DNA from: Collinsella sp.
GTDB taxonomy: Bacteria > Actinomycetota > Coriobacteriia > Coriobacteriales > Coriobacteriaceae
Assembly: GCA_014871605.1 (NCBI GenBank)
Contig: WGSQ01000021.1
Coordinates: 1 to 17,980, forward strand
Length of the DNA stretch: 17,980 nt
Reading direction: 5' to 3'
How positions within the stretch are numbered: position 1 is the first letter of the stretch; the number at the start of each line of letters is the position of its first letter. Below are positions 1-8,008 of this stretch, piece by piece. The notes under the pieces were generated by a model. The model saw only the letters and a program-made list of their open reading frames with translations, made no database searches and had not been told where the DNA came from. The position numbers and the translations under genes were made by a program.

Positions 1-448
1 TTTCGTCGTCGGTCGTACCCTGTCCGGCAAACTCAATATCGACGGGCATGTGCTTCAGATAACTCATGTCGGGCGCAAAACGAGGGTCCGGTCCGCCTTT
101 ATGAACAGGACCGTGCAGAACAAACCATCCGTTTTCGGGCTCGAACCGCTCAACAAACGCAAGGCCGAGCACCTTATAGCCCACCTCGGTTGCAAATATG
201 ACTCCGACCGGAACGCCACATTCCATGCAGTTGAGCATTTTACGGTTATAGTCTTGGTCTCGAGAACCAACGGCGCCTGGCGCTTGAACCGAATACTTAA
301 TGACCCACGTGCCATCGTCCAAATAGAGCGGAGGCACATCGTTGATGCTCTCGGTTTGCCGCTGGCGCGCTTGTACCCCGCTACCCCACTCACCTGTATA
401 CTGATGTAGCACGTGTTTCATCCGGGCTTGTTGGGCCGGATTGTTCAT
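1..448 (-). CDS. Hypothetical protein, N-terminal part (runs off left edge)
   Basis: An open minus-strand frame runs from ATG at 448-446 to the window edge without a stop, giving about 149 residues of an incomplete protein. The frame has an in-frame TAA four codons upstream, so 448 is the most upstream start; no good ribosome binding site precedes it, and ATG at 421-419 (residue 10) is an alternative. The product looks globular and soluble, with alternating beta-type segments (WVIKYSVQAPG, GVPVGVIFATEVGYKVLGLAFV, GWFVLHGPV) and no signal peptide or membrane helix. The layout of an asparagine/tyrosine-rich turn (DQDYNRKMLNCMECGVPVG) followed by two strands faintly recalls the N-terminal DNA-recognition domain of HNH-type restriction endonucleases. 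That is a guess from pattern only, since the catalytic part would lie outside the window. The function is unassigned. Confidence 0.7.
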   Translation of the reverse strand, partial: MNNPAQQARMKHVLHQYTGEWGSGVQARQRQTESINDVPPLYLDDGTWVIKYSVQAPGAVGSRDQDYNRKMLNCMECGVPVGVIFATEVGYKVLGLAFVERFEPENGWFVLHGPVHKGGPDPRFAPDMSYLKHMPVDIEFAGQGTTDDE

Positions 449-459
449 GAGAGGGTCTT

Positions 460-951
460 ATGGCTGCTTCGAATCCGCCTAAGGGGAGCGTTTCTTCTTC
501 GTCCATCAAGCCGGTTACGCGCAAGGCTGTGCGTTGCCAGCGCGAGGTCGCTTGGCTTGTCACGCAGGCGGCGGGCAGGCTTGTGGCGACCACTCAGGAC
601 GTCAATGCGCCTACGCCGAGCTTTGTGTTAGCGGCGGCGCTGGATTTTGTGCGCCAATTGGAGCTTGCCGCACAGGATGCCAGCGGCCACCTCGACTACC
701 AGAATGTTATGGCGCCCGACCTGCAAACGTTCTGCCACATGGCCAAGTTGCCCGCCGCACCCAATGCGCTTTCGGACGCAGGCTACATGTTTACGCTTTC
801 GGGCGCGGACCTTATCCGCGACATCTATGCATACTGCAGCGAGCTCGCCGAGCGCCACGTCTTTGACGCGGCTGAAGTCAAACCGGGATATGTCATCAAG
901 CTGGTTCTTAGGCTGTTCTTGATGGACGGGTTCGGGGCCATGCCGGCGTAA
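460..951 (+). CDS. Hypothetical protein, 163 residues
   Basis: The ATG at 460 is preceded by GAGAGGG about four bases upstream, and the frame ends at TAA 949-951. The N-terminal 25 residues are Ser/Lys/Pro rich and probably disordered (AASNPPKGSVSSSSIKPVTRK). The rest is predicted to be mostly helical (REVAWLVTQAAGRLVATTQ, SFVLAAALDFVRQLELAAQ, DLIRDIYAYCSELAERHVF, VIKLVLRLFLMDGF). There is no signal peptide, clear transmembrane helix or recognisable catalytic motif. Its start lies only 11 bp from the divergent gene at 448, so its promoter would have to sit inside that gene; a TATACT hexamer at 396-401 is a possible -10 but lacks a good -35. It converges on the regulator gene ending at 1052. 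I do not recognise the family. Confidence 0.7.
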   Translation: MAASNPPKGSVSSSSIKPVTRKAVRCQREVAWLVTQAAGRLVATTQDVNAPTPSFVLAAALDFVRQLELAAQDASGHLDYQNVMAPDLQTFCHMAKLPAAPNALSDAGYMFTLSGADLIRDIYAYCSELAERHVFDAAEVKPGYVIKLVLRLFLMDGFGAMPA

Positions 952-997
952 GCCGAGTCTTTAGCATCACCGTCGACTGAGCAACAACCGCTTTACC

Positions 998-1046
998 TTA
1001 GTGGGCGCCAATTGAGGGTCGATTATTGGGTCGCCTCGTCCACTAA
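998..1046. other. Imperfect inverted repeat between convergent genes
   Basis: TTAGTGGGCG (998-1007) can pair with CGTCCACTAA (1037-1046) as a 10-bp stem containing one G-U wobble, with a 29-nt loop. It lies between the convergent ends at 951 and 1052. There is no T-run next to the stem, so it is a weak candidate for a bidirectional transcript end and not a canonical intrinsic terminator. Confidence 0.3.
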
Positions 1047-1051
1047 CGCAT

Positions 1052-2518
1052 TTATTCCACGCGCTCTGACAGTCGATACTTGCGGTTGCGGCTTGTCAAC
1101 GGCGCCGTCGGCTCAAGCTCGCCCTGCTCAATGAGCGCATTGACGCGTGCCCTGACCTGGGAAACCGTGAGTCCCGTGCGCTCCGCCAGTTCGCGCGTCC
1201 CCAATTCGCCGTAGCGCTTGAGCGCCGTCATAATCAAGTCCCCGCCATGATCGACCGGCTCGATCTTTGAACGGTAAAGTACGACCTTGAACCGATCGAA
1301 CCCCGGGCAGAACAGGGGCTCGGCCAGACCATGCGCGCGCATGGCATCGAGCATCATCGGGATGCCCGAGCCATTACCCTCAGCCGGCGAACCTGCGCCA
1401 TCCGGCAGCGGGACAATCGACATGAGTTTCACGAGCGTCGCGTTACGGCATCGGGAGCTGCCGTCAAACAAGCTCTCGCGAGTCTTCCCTCCATAAAGGC
1501 CGCCGGGATTCGTCACCTCGATACGGTCGTCAAAAACGTCGACGGCGATCGATTGCCCACAGAACCGATCCCCGTATTCCCTGTGGATAACCGCGTTGGC
1601 GACTGCCTCGCGCAGGACCTCCTCGGGAATCTCCAGCGAGTCGATACGCGAGATGCCTTGGACGGTCGAGGTGCGGCGCAGGTTTTTGGCGACAGCCGCG
1701 ACAGTATCCGAAATCATCTCGCCCAGGGTGCCCTCGCAGACTGTGCGGTCCATAAATCTTAGCGGTCCCGCAGCGCCCTTTTGAGTTCCCGCATGGACAG
1801 CCACATCAATGAAGAGCTTGGGATAGAACTGCTGAGGGTAAACGCCCGCGGCAAGGAGGCCGGCCTTGGTAACATTGCCCTGGAAGTCGAGGAGATTCAG
1901 GCGCTCCATCTTTGTCTTCTTGTCCGTCGCACCACGCATCGCTCGAGGCGTCAACGAATAGGCGCGTTCTATCGTGCGGTCGACCAGCGACTCGTCGAGA
2001 TCGCCCACACTCGTGCCGGGCACCGCATCGCGATCGCTCGGAGTCGCTCGACCGTATGACGCCAATGCGAGCACCTCGGTCGATGAAAGCGGCACATCTT
2101 TGTCATCGATGCGTTTGTAGCTGCCACCTTGAGCGCCCCGCTCTATGACATAGCAAGGCTTGCTCGACGGGTCGAGCTCCTCAATCGTGATGACCAGAAC
2201 CACGGTGCCCTGGAGCTCCACGCGCTCAATGGTGTATTTGGGCGGATTGGCCAGCTTTCCGCGACCGCCAGCATCGCCCATGCCCGCCACGAATTGGTTG
2301 AGCACTTTCTCGGTCTCAAAGTTTGCAACTGGGACAAAACCCGCGCGCTCGCTCACTCCGAGCACGATGATGCCGCCGGCGGTGTTTGCGAAAGCGCTGA
2401 CCGTTTCCCATACGTCGCGGGAAAGCGTCATGGCGCTCTCTTTTACTTCGACGCTAAGGTCATCCGAACCCATTCGCTTTAAAGACTCGAGCAAACCGGC
2501 CAGCTCGTTTTCGTTCAT
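1052..2518 (-). CDS. Schlafen AlbA_2-domain ATP-binding transcriptional regulator (COG2865-like)
   Basis: This 488-residue protein has the usual layout of COG2865 putative regulators. An AlbA_2/Schlafen-type domain spans about residues 18-160 (SVEVKES, then FANTAGGIIVLGV at 43-55). A GHKL-type ATPase region follows, with an N-box-like REAVANAVIHREY (303-315), NPGG (337-340) and a glycine-rich lid GNGSGIPMM (381-389). A C-terminal winged helix occupies about 425-485 (TRELAERTGLTVSQVRARVNAL). AlbA_2 proteins of this type are thought to bind nucleic acid and act as regulators; the target is unknown. I chose ATG at 2518-2516 because AAAGGA lies seven bases upstream; the GTG two codons earlier would leave only one base of spacing. 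The upstream region carries long direct repeats that suggest autoregulation. It could instead belong to a stress or phage-defence function, as some Schlafen-domain proteins do, but no partner gene is adjacent. Confidence 0.85.
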   Translation of the reverse strand: MNENELAGLLESLKRMGSDDLSVEVKESAMTLSRDVWETVSAFANTAGGIIVLGVSERAGFVPVANFETEKVLNQFVAGMGDAGGRGKLANPPKYTIERVELQGTVVLVITIEELDPSSKPCYVIERGAQGGSYKRIDDKDVPLSSTEVLALASYGRATPSDRDAVPGTSVGDLDESLVDRTIERAYSLTPRAMRGATDKKTKMERLNLLDFQGNVTKAGLLAAGVYPQQFYPKLFIDVAVHAGTQKGAAGPLRFMDRTVCEGTLGEMISDTVAAVAKNLRRTSTVQGISRIDSLEIPEEVLREAVANAVIHREYGDRFCGQSIAVDVFDDRIEVTNPGGLYGGKTRESLFDGSSRCRNATLVKLMSIVPLPDGAGSPAEGNGSGIPMMLDAMRAHGLAEPLFCPGFDRFKVVLYRSKIEPVDHGGDLIMTALKRYGELGTRELAERTGLTVSQVRARVNALIEQGELEPTAPLTSRNRKYRLSERVE

Positions 2519-2585
2519 CTGCACGTCCTTTCGCTCGGTTCTGCGAAGAATGCCGCGAATAGATTTCCTTCGTCTCTCAGTTATC

Positions 2586-2802
2586 TCTCGTCTTTCTGTT
2601 ATCTCTCATATTAGAGAGGAGTGAGAGATGAAAGATAAGATGTCTGTCATCTGTTTCATTTAAACATGTTTTCGCTGGTAAAACAATCTATATTGAGACA
2701 ATACCATGGTTGCCTGTCTCTTTGCAGCATTGTTATCTCTCATATTTGTCTCTCATCTTTCTGTTATCTCTCGTATTAGAGACGAATGAGATATGAGAGA
2801 TG
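2586..2802. promoter_or_regulatory. Paired direct repeats upstream of the AlbA_2 regulator (candidate operators)
   Basis: A 32-bp block at 2586-2617 recurs at 2751-2782 with two mismatches, an offset of 165 bp. Each copy contains GTTATCTCTC followed by RTATTAGAGA, so its centre is an imperfect palindrome (CTCTCATATTAGAG). The decamer GTTATCTCTC also occurs at 2580-2589 and 2732-2741, giving four copies in total (also 2598-2607 and 2763-2772). The DNA between the blocks is AT-rich. The placement just upstream of the minus-strand regulator suggests autoregulatory sites, possibly with looping between the two blocks. No experiment or known motif supports this. Confidence 0.55.
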
Positions 2803-2814
2803 TGCGGGTGACGG

Positions 2815-2962
2815 ATGAGCGTGGATTTTTGGACGGTCGGGAAATGAGGGTGGATATTTGGACGGTTTTTGGGCTTTTGGCAGCCGATTTCGTCCGAAAA
2901 TCCACGCTCATTTGATGGGCGTCCGAATTTCCACGCTCGTGTGTCCGAAAATCCACGCTCAT
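2815..2962. repeat. GAGCGTGGA palindromic repeat block, copy 1
   Basis: Two forward units, ATGAGCGTGGATTTTTGGAC (2815-2834) and a diverged one at 2844-2865, face three reverse units of the type GTCCGAAAATCCACGCTCAT at 2892-2911, 2921-2940 and 2943-2962. The forward and reverse units are reverse complements and could form hairpins. The same units recur at 8630-8748 and 10031-10149. The block lies between the divergent AlbA_2 regulator and M16C peptidase genes, upstream of the peptidase promoter. Confidence 0.85.
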
Positions 2963-2970
2963 CCGGCAGA

Positions 2971-2998
2971 TTGGTCGAGGGCCCCATATGGGTATACT
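2971..2998 (+). promoter_or_regulatory. Candidate promoter of the M16C peptidase gene
   Basis: TTGGTC (2971-2976) and TATACT (2993-2998) are spaced by 16 bp and resemble sigma-70-type -35 and -10 boxes. The start of transcription would fall near 3005, leaving a leader of about 45 nt before the ATG at 3051. The promoter begins nine bases after the last palindromic repeat unit. Confidence 0.5.
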
Positions 2999-3050
2999 CT
3001 CGAGGATTCGACTCGATTCGCCCCCGCTGGGGCGTCAAAGGAGACTGCAT

Positions 3051-6000
3051 ATGCCCACCACCTCAACCGACCCGCGCGCCGCAGCCGCTGCACTGCTGGT
3101 GCCCGGCACTACCTGCCACGGCTTTGCCGTCGAGCGCCGCGAGACCGTGCCCGAGCTCGACTCGGACGCTTACGTGCTGCGACACACTGCCTCGGGCGCT
3201 CGCCTGCTGTACCTGGCGTGCGACGACGAGAACAAGGCCTTTGCCATTGGCTTTAAGACGCCGCCGGCCGATTCCACCGGCGTGTTCCATATTCTTGAGC
3301 ACTCGGTGCTGTGCGGATCGGCCAAGTTTCCCGTCAAGGAGCCGTTTGTCGACCTGATCAAGAGCTCCATGCAGACGTTCCTCAACGCCATGACCTACCC
3401 CGACAAGACCATCTACCCCGTTGCCACCACCAACGAGCAGGATCTGTACAACCTGATGGACGTGTACCTGGACGCGGTGTTCAACCCGGCCATCTATACC
3501 AAGCCCACCATTTTTGAGCAGGAGGGCTGGCACTACGAACTGGACCTGCCGGAGGGCGACGGCGACAGCAGCGCCGCGAGCCTGCACGAGGGCACGCTGC
3601 GTTATAACGGCGTGGTGTTCAACGAGATGAAGGGCGCGCTGTCCGACCCCATGAGCGTGCTGGACGATGCCGTCAACGCCGCGCTCTATCCCGACACCGC
3701 CTATGCGCACGAGAGCGGCGGCGACCCGCGCGCGATTCCCGCGCTCACCTACGAGCAGTTCCTGGACACGCACGCGCGACACTACAATCCCTCCAACTCC
3801 TACATCACGCTCTACGGCGACCTGGACGTGGACCGCGCACTGGCCTTTTTGGACGAGCGCTATCTGTCGCAGCCGAGTGCCGCGAGCCGCCGCATGGACG
3901 CTGCCGTTGCCGCCGGCGAGGACCCGTCCACGCTGGCGCCCAATCCGTTGGACGCGCAGGCGCCCGTGACCTGCGAGTACAAGCGCATCGAGATGGCCAC
4001 CACACCCGAGAACGCCCTGGTGGGCCTGGGCCTTGTGCTGGGCAGCGCGCTCGACCGCAAGCGCACGATCGCGGCGGATATCCTGTTCGAGGCGCTGCTG
4101 GGCTCCAACGAAGCGCCGGTTAAGAAGGCCATTCTGGCCGCCGGCCTGGGCGGCAACGTGGTGAGCTACACCGCGGCCGAGAGCCTGCAGCCCTACGAGC
4201 TCATCATGCTGCAAAACGCACAGCCCGGTGTGGCGCGCGAGCTGCGTCGCGTGTTCCAGGACGCCTGCCGCGACCTGTGCGAGCACGGAGTTCCGCGCGA
4301 GCGTCTGGAAGCCATCATCAGCAGCAACGAGTACGACCTGCGCCAGCGTGACTATGGCATCGCCGACGGCGTGGCCATTGCGTGCGACGCGCTGAGCACC
4401 TGGCTCTACGATGACGACGCCGCGACGCTGGCGCTCAAGTACGGCCCGGTGTACGAGGAGCTGCGTAGCGAGCTGGACGGCAGCTATTTTGAGGACCTGC
4501 TGCGCGAGCTGGTGCTGGAAAACGACCACATGGCACTGGTCGAGCTGGTGCCGGTGGACGCCGCCGAGGGTTCGGAGGGTGCCGAGGCCGCCGAGCTGGC
4601 AGCCAAGCGCGATGCCATGACCGATGCCGAGCTGACCGACGTGGTCGAGCGCACGGCCGCGCTGCGTGCCGCGCAGGAGGCGGAAGACACACCCGAGGCC
4701 AAGGCCACGCTGCCGCGCCTGCGCGTGTCCGACATTGGCGAGGCGCGCCCCGAGCCGCCGCTGGTCGTAGACACGACCGCGCCTATCCCCTGCCTGCGCC
4801 ACGGCATCCCCACCAACCGTTTGGCCTACGCCATGCAGTATTTCGACCTGAGCTGCGTCGCGTTTGAGGACCTGCCCTATGTAACGCTGCTCTGCCGTCT
4901 GCTCAAGCAGCTGCCCACGCGCGAGCATTCGGCCGAGGAGCTCGACAACCTGCTCGCCGGCAAGCTGGGCTTTTTGAGCTTTACGACCGAGGTCATGACC
5001 CAGCCCGACGTGGATGGCGTACGCCCCTACCTGCTAGTGAGCGCCGGTGCCCTGTCCGAAAAGATCGACGCGCTGGCGAGCCTGCCGCGCGAGGTGTGGT
5101 CGAGCACGCTGTTGCTTGATGCCGACGCCGACCGCGTGCGCGACGTGCTCACGCAGATTCGCATTGGGCTTGAGCAGGGCTTTATCAACAACGGACACTC
5201 GGCGGCGCTCGGTCGCGCGATGAGCTACAGCTCGCCTTCGGCCGTGGTGCGCGAGCAGCTTTCGGGCGTGGACTTCTACCTGTTCCTGCGCGATCTGCTC
5301 GAGCACTTTGACGAGCGCCTGGACGGCCTGCGTGCCAAGCTTGCCGAGCTGGCAGGCCGCATCTTTGTGGCCGATGGCTGCATGGCGAGCTTTACCGGCA
5401 GCGACGAGGACTTTGACGCGTACTGGGACGCCGCGGGCGACCTGGGGTTGGGCGCGGGTGCGGAGCGCGTTGCTGGCAGCGACGCGCTCGTGGTGCCAGC
5501 GCCGTGCGACCGCCACGAGGCCTTTGTCATCCCCAGCGACATCTGCTTTGCGGCAAGCGCGTGCGACCCGCGTCGCCTGGGCATTGACGTGACGGGCGCC
5601 TGGGCGGTTGCCGCCAACGCGCTCTCCTACGACTACCTGTGGAACGAGATCCGCGTGAAGGGCGGCGCGTACGGCTGCGGATTCCGCGCGGCCGGCGAGC
5701 GTCAGGCGGCGTTCTACACCTACCGCGACCCCGCAATCGACCCCTCGATTGAGCGCGTAGCGCGCGCGGGCGAATGGCTCGGCAGCTTTGAACCCGACGA
5801 GGCCGCCTTTGAGGGCTTTATCGTGAGCTGCGTGAGCGGCATGGACGCGCCGGTGAAGCCGTACGCGCTCACCAAGCGCCGCAACACGACCTACCTGGCC
5901 GGGCTCGATCCGCACGCACGCGAGGAGCGCCGCGCCCAGATGCTCGCCGCCACGCCCGGTGAGCTTCGCTCGCTCGGCGCCGATGTGACGCGCATCGCAG

Positions 6001-6086
6001 CCGCGTCGCCCACCTGCGTCTTTGGCGGCCGAGACGTCATCGCCAAGAGCAACGCCGGCCTTAACGTAGTCGACCTGCTGGCCTAG
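3051..6086 (+). CDS. M16C (PreP-like) insulinase-family zinc metallopeptidase
   Basis: The 1011-residue product matches the size and order of bacterial PreP/insulinase-like M16C peptidases, which form a clamshell of two homologous halves and degrade unstructured peptides. The inverted zinc motif HILEH gives H80, E83 (catalytic base) and H84. The segment GVVFNEMKGALSDP that follows supplies the likely third zinc ligand, E192. The second half contains the usual KGGAYG segment (WNEIRVKGGAYGCGFRAAG) that helps bind substrate. No signal peptide is visible, so the enzyme is probably cytoplasmic. The start at 3051 was chosen because AAAGGAG (3037-3043) lies seven bases upstream and homology-like sequence begins soon after; an upstream in-frame start at 2988 lies within the promoter. 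It is transcribed alone and ends opposite the surface-protein gene, with a hairpin between them. The physiological substrate cannot be read from the sequence. Confidence 0.92.
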   Translation: MPTTSTDPRAAAAALLVPGTTCHGFAVERRETVPELDSDAYVLRHTASGARLLYLACDDENKAFAIGFKTPPADSTGVFHILEHSVLCGSAKFPVKEPFVDLIKSSMQTFLNAMTYPDKTIYPVATTNEQDLYNLMDVYLDAVFNPAIYTKPTIFEQEGWHYELDLPEGDGDSSAASLHEGTLRYNGVVFNEMKGALSDPMSVLDDAVNAALYPDTAYAHESGGDPRAIPALTYEQFLDTHARHYNPSNSYITLYGDLDVDRALAFLDERYLSQPSAASRRMDAAVAAGEDPSTLAPNPLDAQAPVTCEYKRIEMATTPENALVGLGLVLGSALDRKRTIAADILFEALLGSNEAPVKKAILAAGLGGNVVSYTAAESLQPYELIMLQNAQPGVARELRRVFQDACRDLCEHGVPRERLEAIISSNEYDLRQRDYGIADGVAIACDALSTWLYDDDAATLALKYGPVYEELRSELDGSYFEDLLRELVLENDHMALVELVPVDAAEGSEGAEAAELAAKRDAMTDAELTDVVERTAALRAAQEAEDTPEAKATLPRLRVSDIGEARPEPPLVVDTTAPIPCLRHGIPTNRLAYAMQYFDLSCVAFEDLPYVTLLCRLLKQLPTREHSAEELDNLLAGKLGFLSFTTEVMTQPDVDGVRPYLLVSAGALSEKIDALASLPREVWSSTLLLDADADRVRDVLTQIRIGLEQGFINNGHSAALGRAMSYSSPSAVVREQLSGVDFYLFLRDLLEHFDERLDGLRAKLAELAGRIFVADGCMASFTGSDEDFDAYWDAAGDLGLGAGAERVAGSDALVVPAPCDRHEAFVIPSDICFAASACDPRRLGIDVTGAWAVAANALSYDYLWNEIRVKGGAYGCGFRAAGERQAAFYTYRDPAIDPSIERVARAGEWLGSFEPDEAAFEGFIVSCVSGMDAPVKPYALTKRRNTTYLAGLDPHAREERRAQMLAATPGELRSLGADVTRIAAASPTCVFGGRDVIAKSNAGLNVVDLLA

Positions 6087-6099
6087 CCACAGCCAAGCA

Positions 6100-6138
6100 A
6101 AACCACCACAAAGGGGACAGGCACCTTTGTGGTGGTTT
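6100..6138. terminator. Perfect 15-bp hairpin between convergent genes
   Basis: AAACCACCACAAAGG (6100-6114) and CCTTTGTGGTGGTTT (6124-6138) are exact reverse complements separated by the nine-base loop GGACAGGCA. The structure lies between gene ends at 6086 (+) and 6151 (-), and the right arm ends in TTT, as the left arm does on the other strand, so it may end transcription in both directions. Its loop sequence resembles hairpins at 7883-7928 and 7954-7992, which suggests it is also a member of a dispersed repeat family. Confidence 0.65.
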
Positions 6139-6150
6139 GCGAGTGGGTTG

Positions 6151-7806
6151 CTACTTGAGAAACGGGTTCAGCGTAGCTGCCAGCGGATTGAGCTTGTACA
6201 TCCTTGCAAAGCACTCGCGACCATAGTCGGAATCGTTGCTCCAGCTACCCTGGTCGACGTCGTACTCTGCATCCAGACGAATCCACTCCTCCGGCTTGTT
6301 CTTCTCGTGCTTGTTACAGAAGTAGCGCTGGTACTCGACCTCGTGCTCAAACTCAAACTCGGCATCCGAACCGCGGCCGGCATACTCGTCGACCGACGTC
6401 AGGTTGCCGTGGTCGTCGTAATAGAACTCCGCATAGCCGCCGCGCTCGGAATCGATCCTGTCGAGCCTTCCGTCGCTGTACGAATAATCCACCGCGGCAT
6501 ACGAGTTCAGCGAGCCGTAATCGTTGCCGTGCGAGTCATAGGCCACAGGCGAGATACGCGAAATGTTGCCGTCCTTGTCATACTCGTAGCCCGCGGTGAT
6601 CGTCCACCTGGTGCCCACAGTGTCGCCCTGACAGTCCAGCGTAAAGGACGTCACGCGATCCTTGTCGTATCCGTACGAATACACGACCGTCCGAGGATTG
6701 GCCGGGCTGGTATCGGTGTTGGTCACCATGTTGCCGTCCTGGTAGACATACGTACCCGCGCTCTCACCGTAACCCGCATGGGTCGTCTTGTTGATCAGGT
6801 TTCCGTCCGCGTCGTAGGTAAACGTCGTGGTGCTCGACGAATCGCTCATGTCGGCATCGCAGTCGATGCGCGTGACGTTTCCGTTGGCGTCGTACGTAAA
6901 CGTGTTGACGTTCACGTAACCGCCCGCCAGATCTTCCTCAATCTCCGAGATACGATGCGACTCATCGTGCTCGACACTGTAGCTTACGCCGCCACCTTGC
7001 TTGACGGCAGACGTGAAGCCCATGACGTAGCCGTTTTCATCGCGCTCGATCTCGTAGATATCACCGTACTGGTCCGATTTATCGGTGCCTTCATAGGACA
7101 CCGGCAGCCACAGCTCGTCGAGCTGCGTGTCCTTAATGCCGCTAACCTTCGTATCCTGCGGCAGTTCCAACGTGGCGAGCTTCTTTTTGCCCGAAAGATC
7201 AACGCTTTTGAGCTCCCCGGCATTTGAAAGGTCGAGCTTCTCGATGTTGTCGCAACCGTCCAGGTTAACGGCGGTGACGTTGCTCGCCGAGTTAAGCTCG
7301 ACGGTTTTAAGGTCGCCGCAGCCCGAAAGGTCCAGGTTGACGAGCTTGTCGTCGCTGGACTCCACTGTAACGATATTGGGGAATGTCTTGCCCAGGCCCT
7401 GCGTCGACGTGACGCCGTCCAGCTCGACCGACGTCACCGCCTTGGCTTCGTCGCGTGAGATGCGGCCGTCACCGTTCGTGTCGTACTTGGTCGAGACAAG
7501 CGCACGCATGCCGCTGTCTGGGAAGGTTTTCTCGTCGATAGGCGTGGTCGCGATCTGCGTAAAGTAGAACAGCGCACCGCCGCCGGTGCCCGCCGCCACG
7601 GCAAGCACCGCGGCAAGGGCGATGAGGGGCTTCTTGGAACGCTTGCGCCGCACGGGCTGCTGCACGGGCACGTATTGCCCAGGAGCGGACGCGGCAGGCT
7701 GGGGTTGCTGCGTGGCCGCGACCTGGTCGGGTGCTACGGGCGCACCGCAGACGGGGCAAAAGAGGGCGTCGTCGACAAGCGGCGTGCCACACGAGCGACA
7801 AAACAT
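6151..7806 (-). CDS. Membrane-anchored surface protein: zinc ribbon, EF-hand, leucine-rich repeats, YD repeats
   Basis: The 551-residue product starts with a zinc ribbon (C3, C6, C17, C20 in FCRSCG...FCPVCG) followed by a Pro/Gln-rich linker. A basic stretch (RRKRSKK, 53-59) precedes one transmembrane helix at about 60-82. The zinc ribbon is probably cytoplasmic and the rest extracellular. The outer part holds a canonical EF-hand-like loop DTNGDGRISRDE (109-120). Short leucine-rich repeats follow at about 155-215 (LVNLDLSGC, VTAVNLDGC, IEKLDLSNA, LKSVDLSGK). Several RHS/YD-type repeats then run to about 475 (YDANGN, YDADGN, YDKDGN, YDDHGN). The ATG at 7806-7804 has AAAGGAG six bases upstream; the longer frame to 7878 lacks such a site. 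The role may be adhesion or sensing at the cell surface, but no enzyme domain or YD-associated toxin tip is present. No partner gene is adjacent. Confidence 0.85.
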   Translation of the reverse strand: MFCRSCGTPLVDDALFCPVCGAPVAPDQVAATQQPQPAASAPGQYVPVQQPVRRKRSKKPLIALAAVLAVAAGTGGGALFYFTQIATTPIDEKTFPDSGMRALVSTKYDTNGDGRISRDEAKAVTSVELDGVTSTQGLGKTFPNIVTVESSDDKLVNLDLSGCGDLKTVELNSASNVTAVNLDGCDNIEKLDLSNAGELKSVDLSGKKKLATLELPQDTKVSGIKDTQLDELWLPVSYEGTDKSDQYGDIYEIERDENGYVMGFTSAVKQGGGVSYSVEHDESHRISEIEEDLAGGYVNVNTFTYDANGNVTRIDCDADMSDSSSTTTFTYDADGNLINKTTHAGYGESAGTYVYQDGNMVTNTDTSPANPRTVVYSYGYDKDRVTSFTLDCQGDTVGTRWTITAGYEYDKDGNISRISPVAYDSHGNDYGSLNSYAAVDYSYSDGRLDRIDSERGGYAEFYYDDHGNLTSVDEYAGRGSDAEFEFEHEVEYQRYFCNKHEKNKPEEWIRLDAEYDVDQGSWSNDSDYGRECFARMYKLNPLAATLNPFLK

Positions 7807-7882
7807 GGCGGGCTCCTTTCGGTTCATTCCTTCCACCATGAAGGTAAACCCAAAAATGCAGCCCTTGTTGCGCAACATTCAG

Positions 7883-7928
7883 CCCAAACCACCGCAAAAG
7901 GAACGGGCACCTTTGTGGCGATTTGGGG
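7883..7928. repeat. Imperfect hairpin with GGGCACC loop
   Basis: CCCAAACCACCGCAAAAGG (7883-7901) faces CCTTTGTGGCGATTTGGGG (7910-7928), forming an interrupted hairpin. Its right side shares GGCACCTTTGTGG with the perfect hairpin at 6100-6138. It lies between the divergent surface-protein and cyclo-ligase genes, so it is unlikely to act only as a terminator. Confidence 0.55.
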
Positions 7929-7953
7929 TGAATCCGTCGCGTTTGCCCAAATA

Positions 7954-7992
7954 AAACCTGCCAAAATAAACCTGTCCCTTTTTGGTAGGTTT
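7954..7992. repeat. Hairpin upstream of the cyclo-ligase gene
   Basis: AAACCTGCCAAAA (7954-7966) pairs with TTTTGGTAGGTTT (7980-7992) over 13 positions with a single G-T wobble. The loop contains AACCTGTCCC, the complement-orientation counterpart of the GGGACAGG loop at 6115-6123. It ends 16 bases before the ATG at 8009 and so lies in the leader or promoter of that gene. Confidence 0.55.
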
Positions 7993-8008
7993 GGGAGATG
8001 AGGCTGGG

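Noticed and set aside
2815..2962. CRISPR array suggested by regularly repeated 20-nt units
   Set aside because: Units occur in both orientations with irregular short gaps and the same block recurs at two other loci; no cas genes are present.
2733..3050. Minus-strand 105-codon frame with ERGFSD repeats
   Set aside because: The apparent protein repeats are just translation of the GAGCGTGGA palindrome units; there is no ribosome binding site or family match.
3063..4928. Minus-strand 621-codon frame opposite the M16C peptidase
   Set aside because: It is composed of Val/Gln/His/Gly-rich low-complexity sequence typical of the antisense of GC-biased codons, has no motif, and the plus strand carries a clear zinc peptidase.
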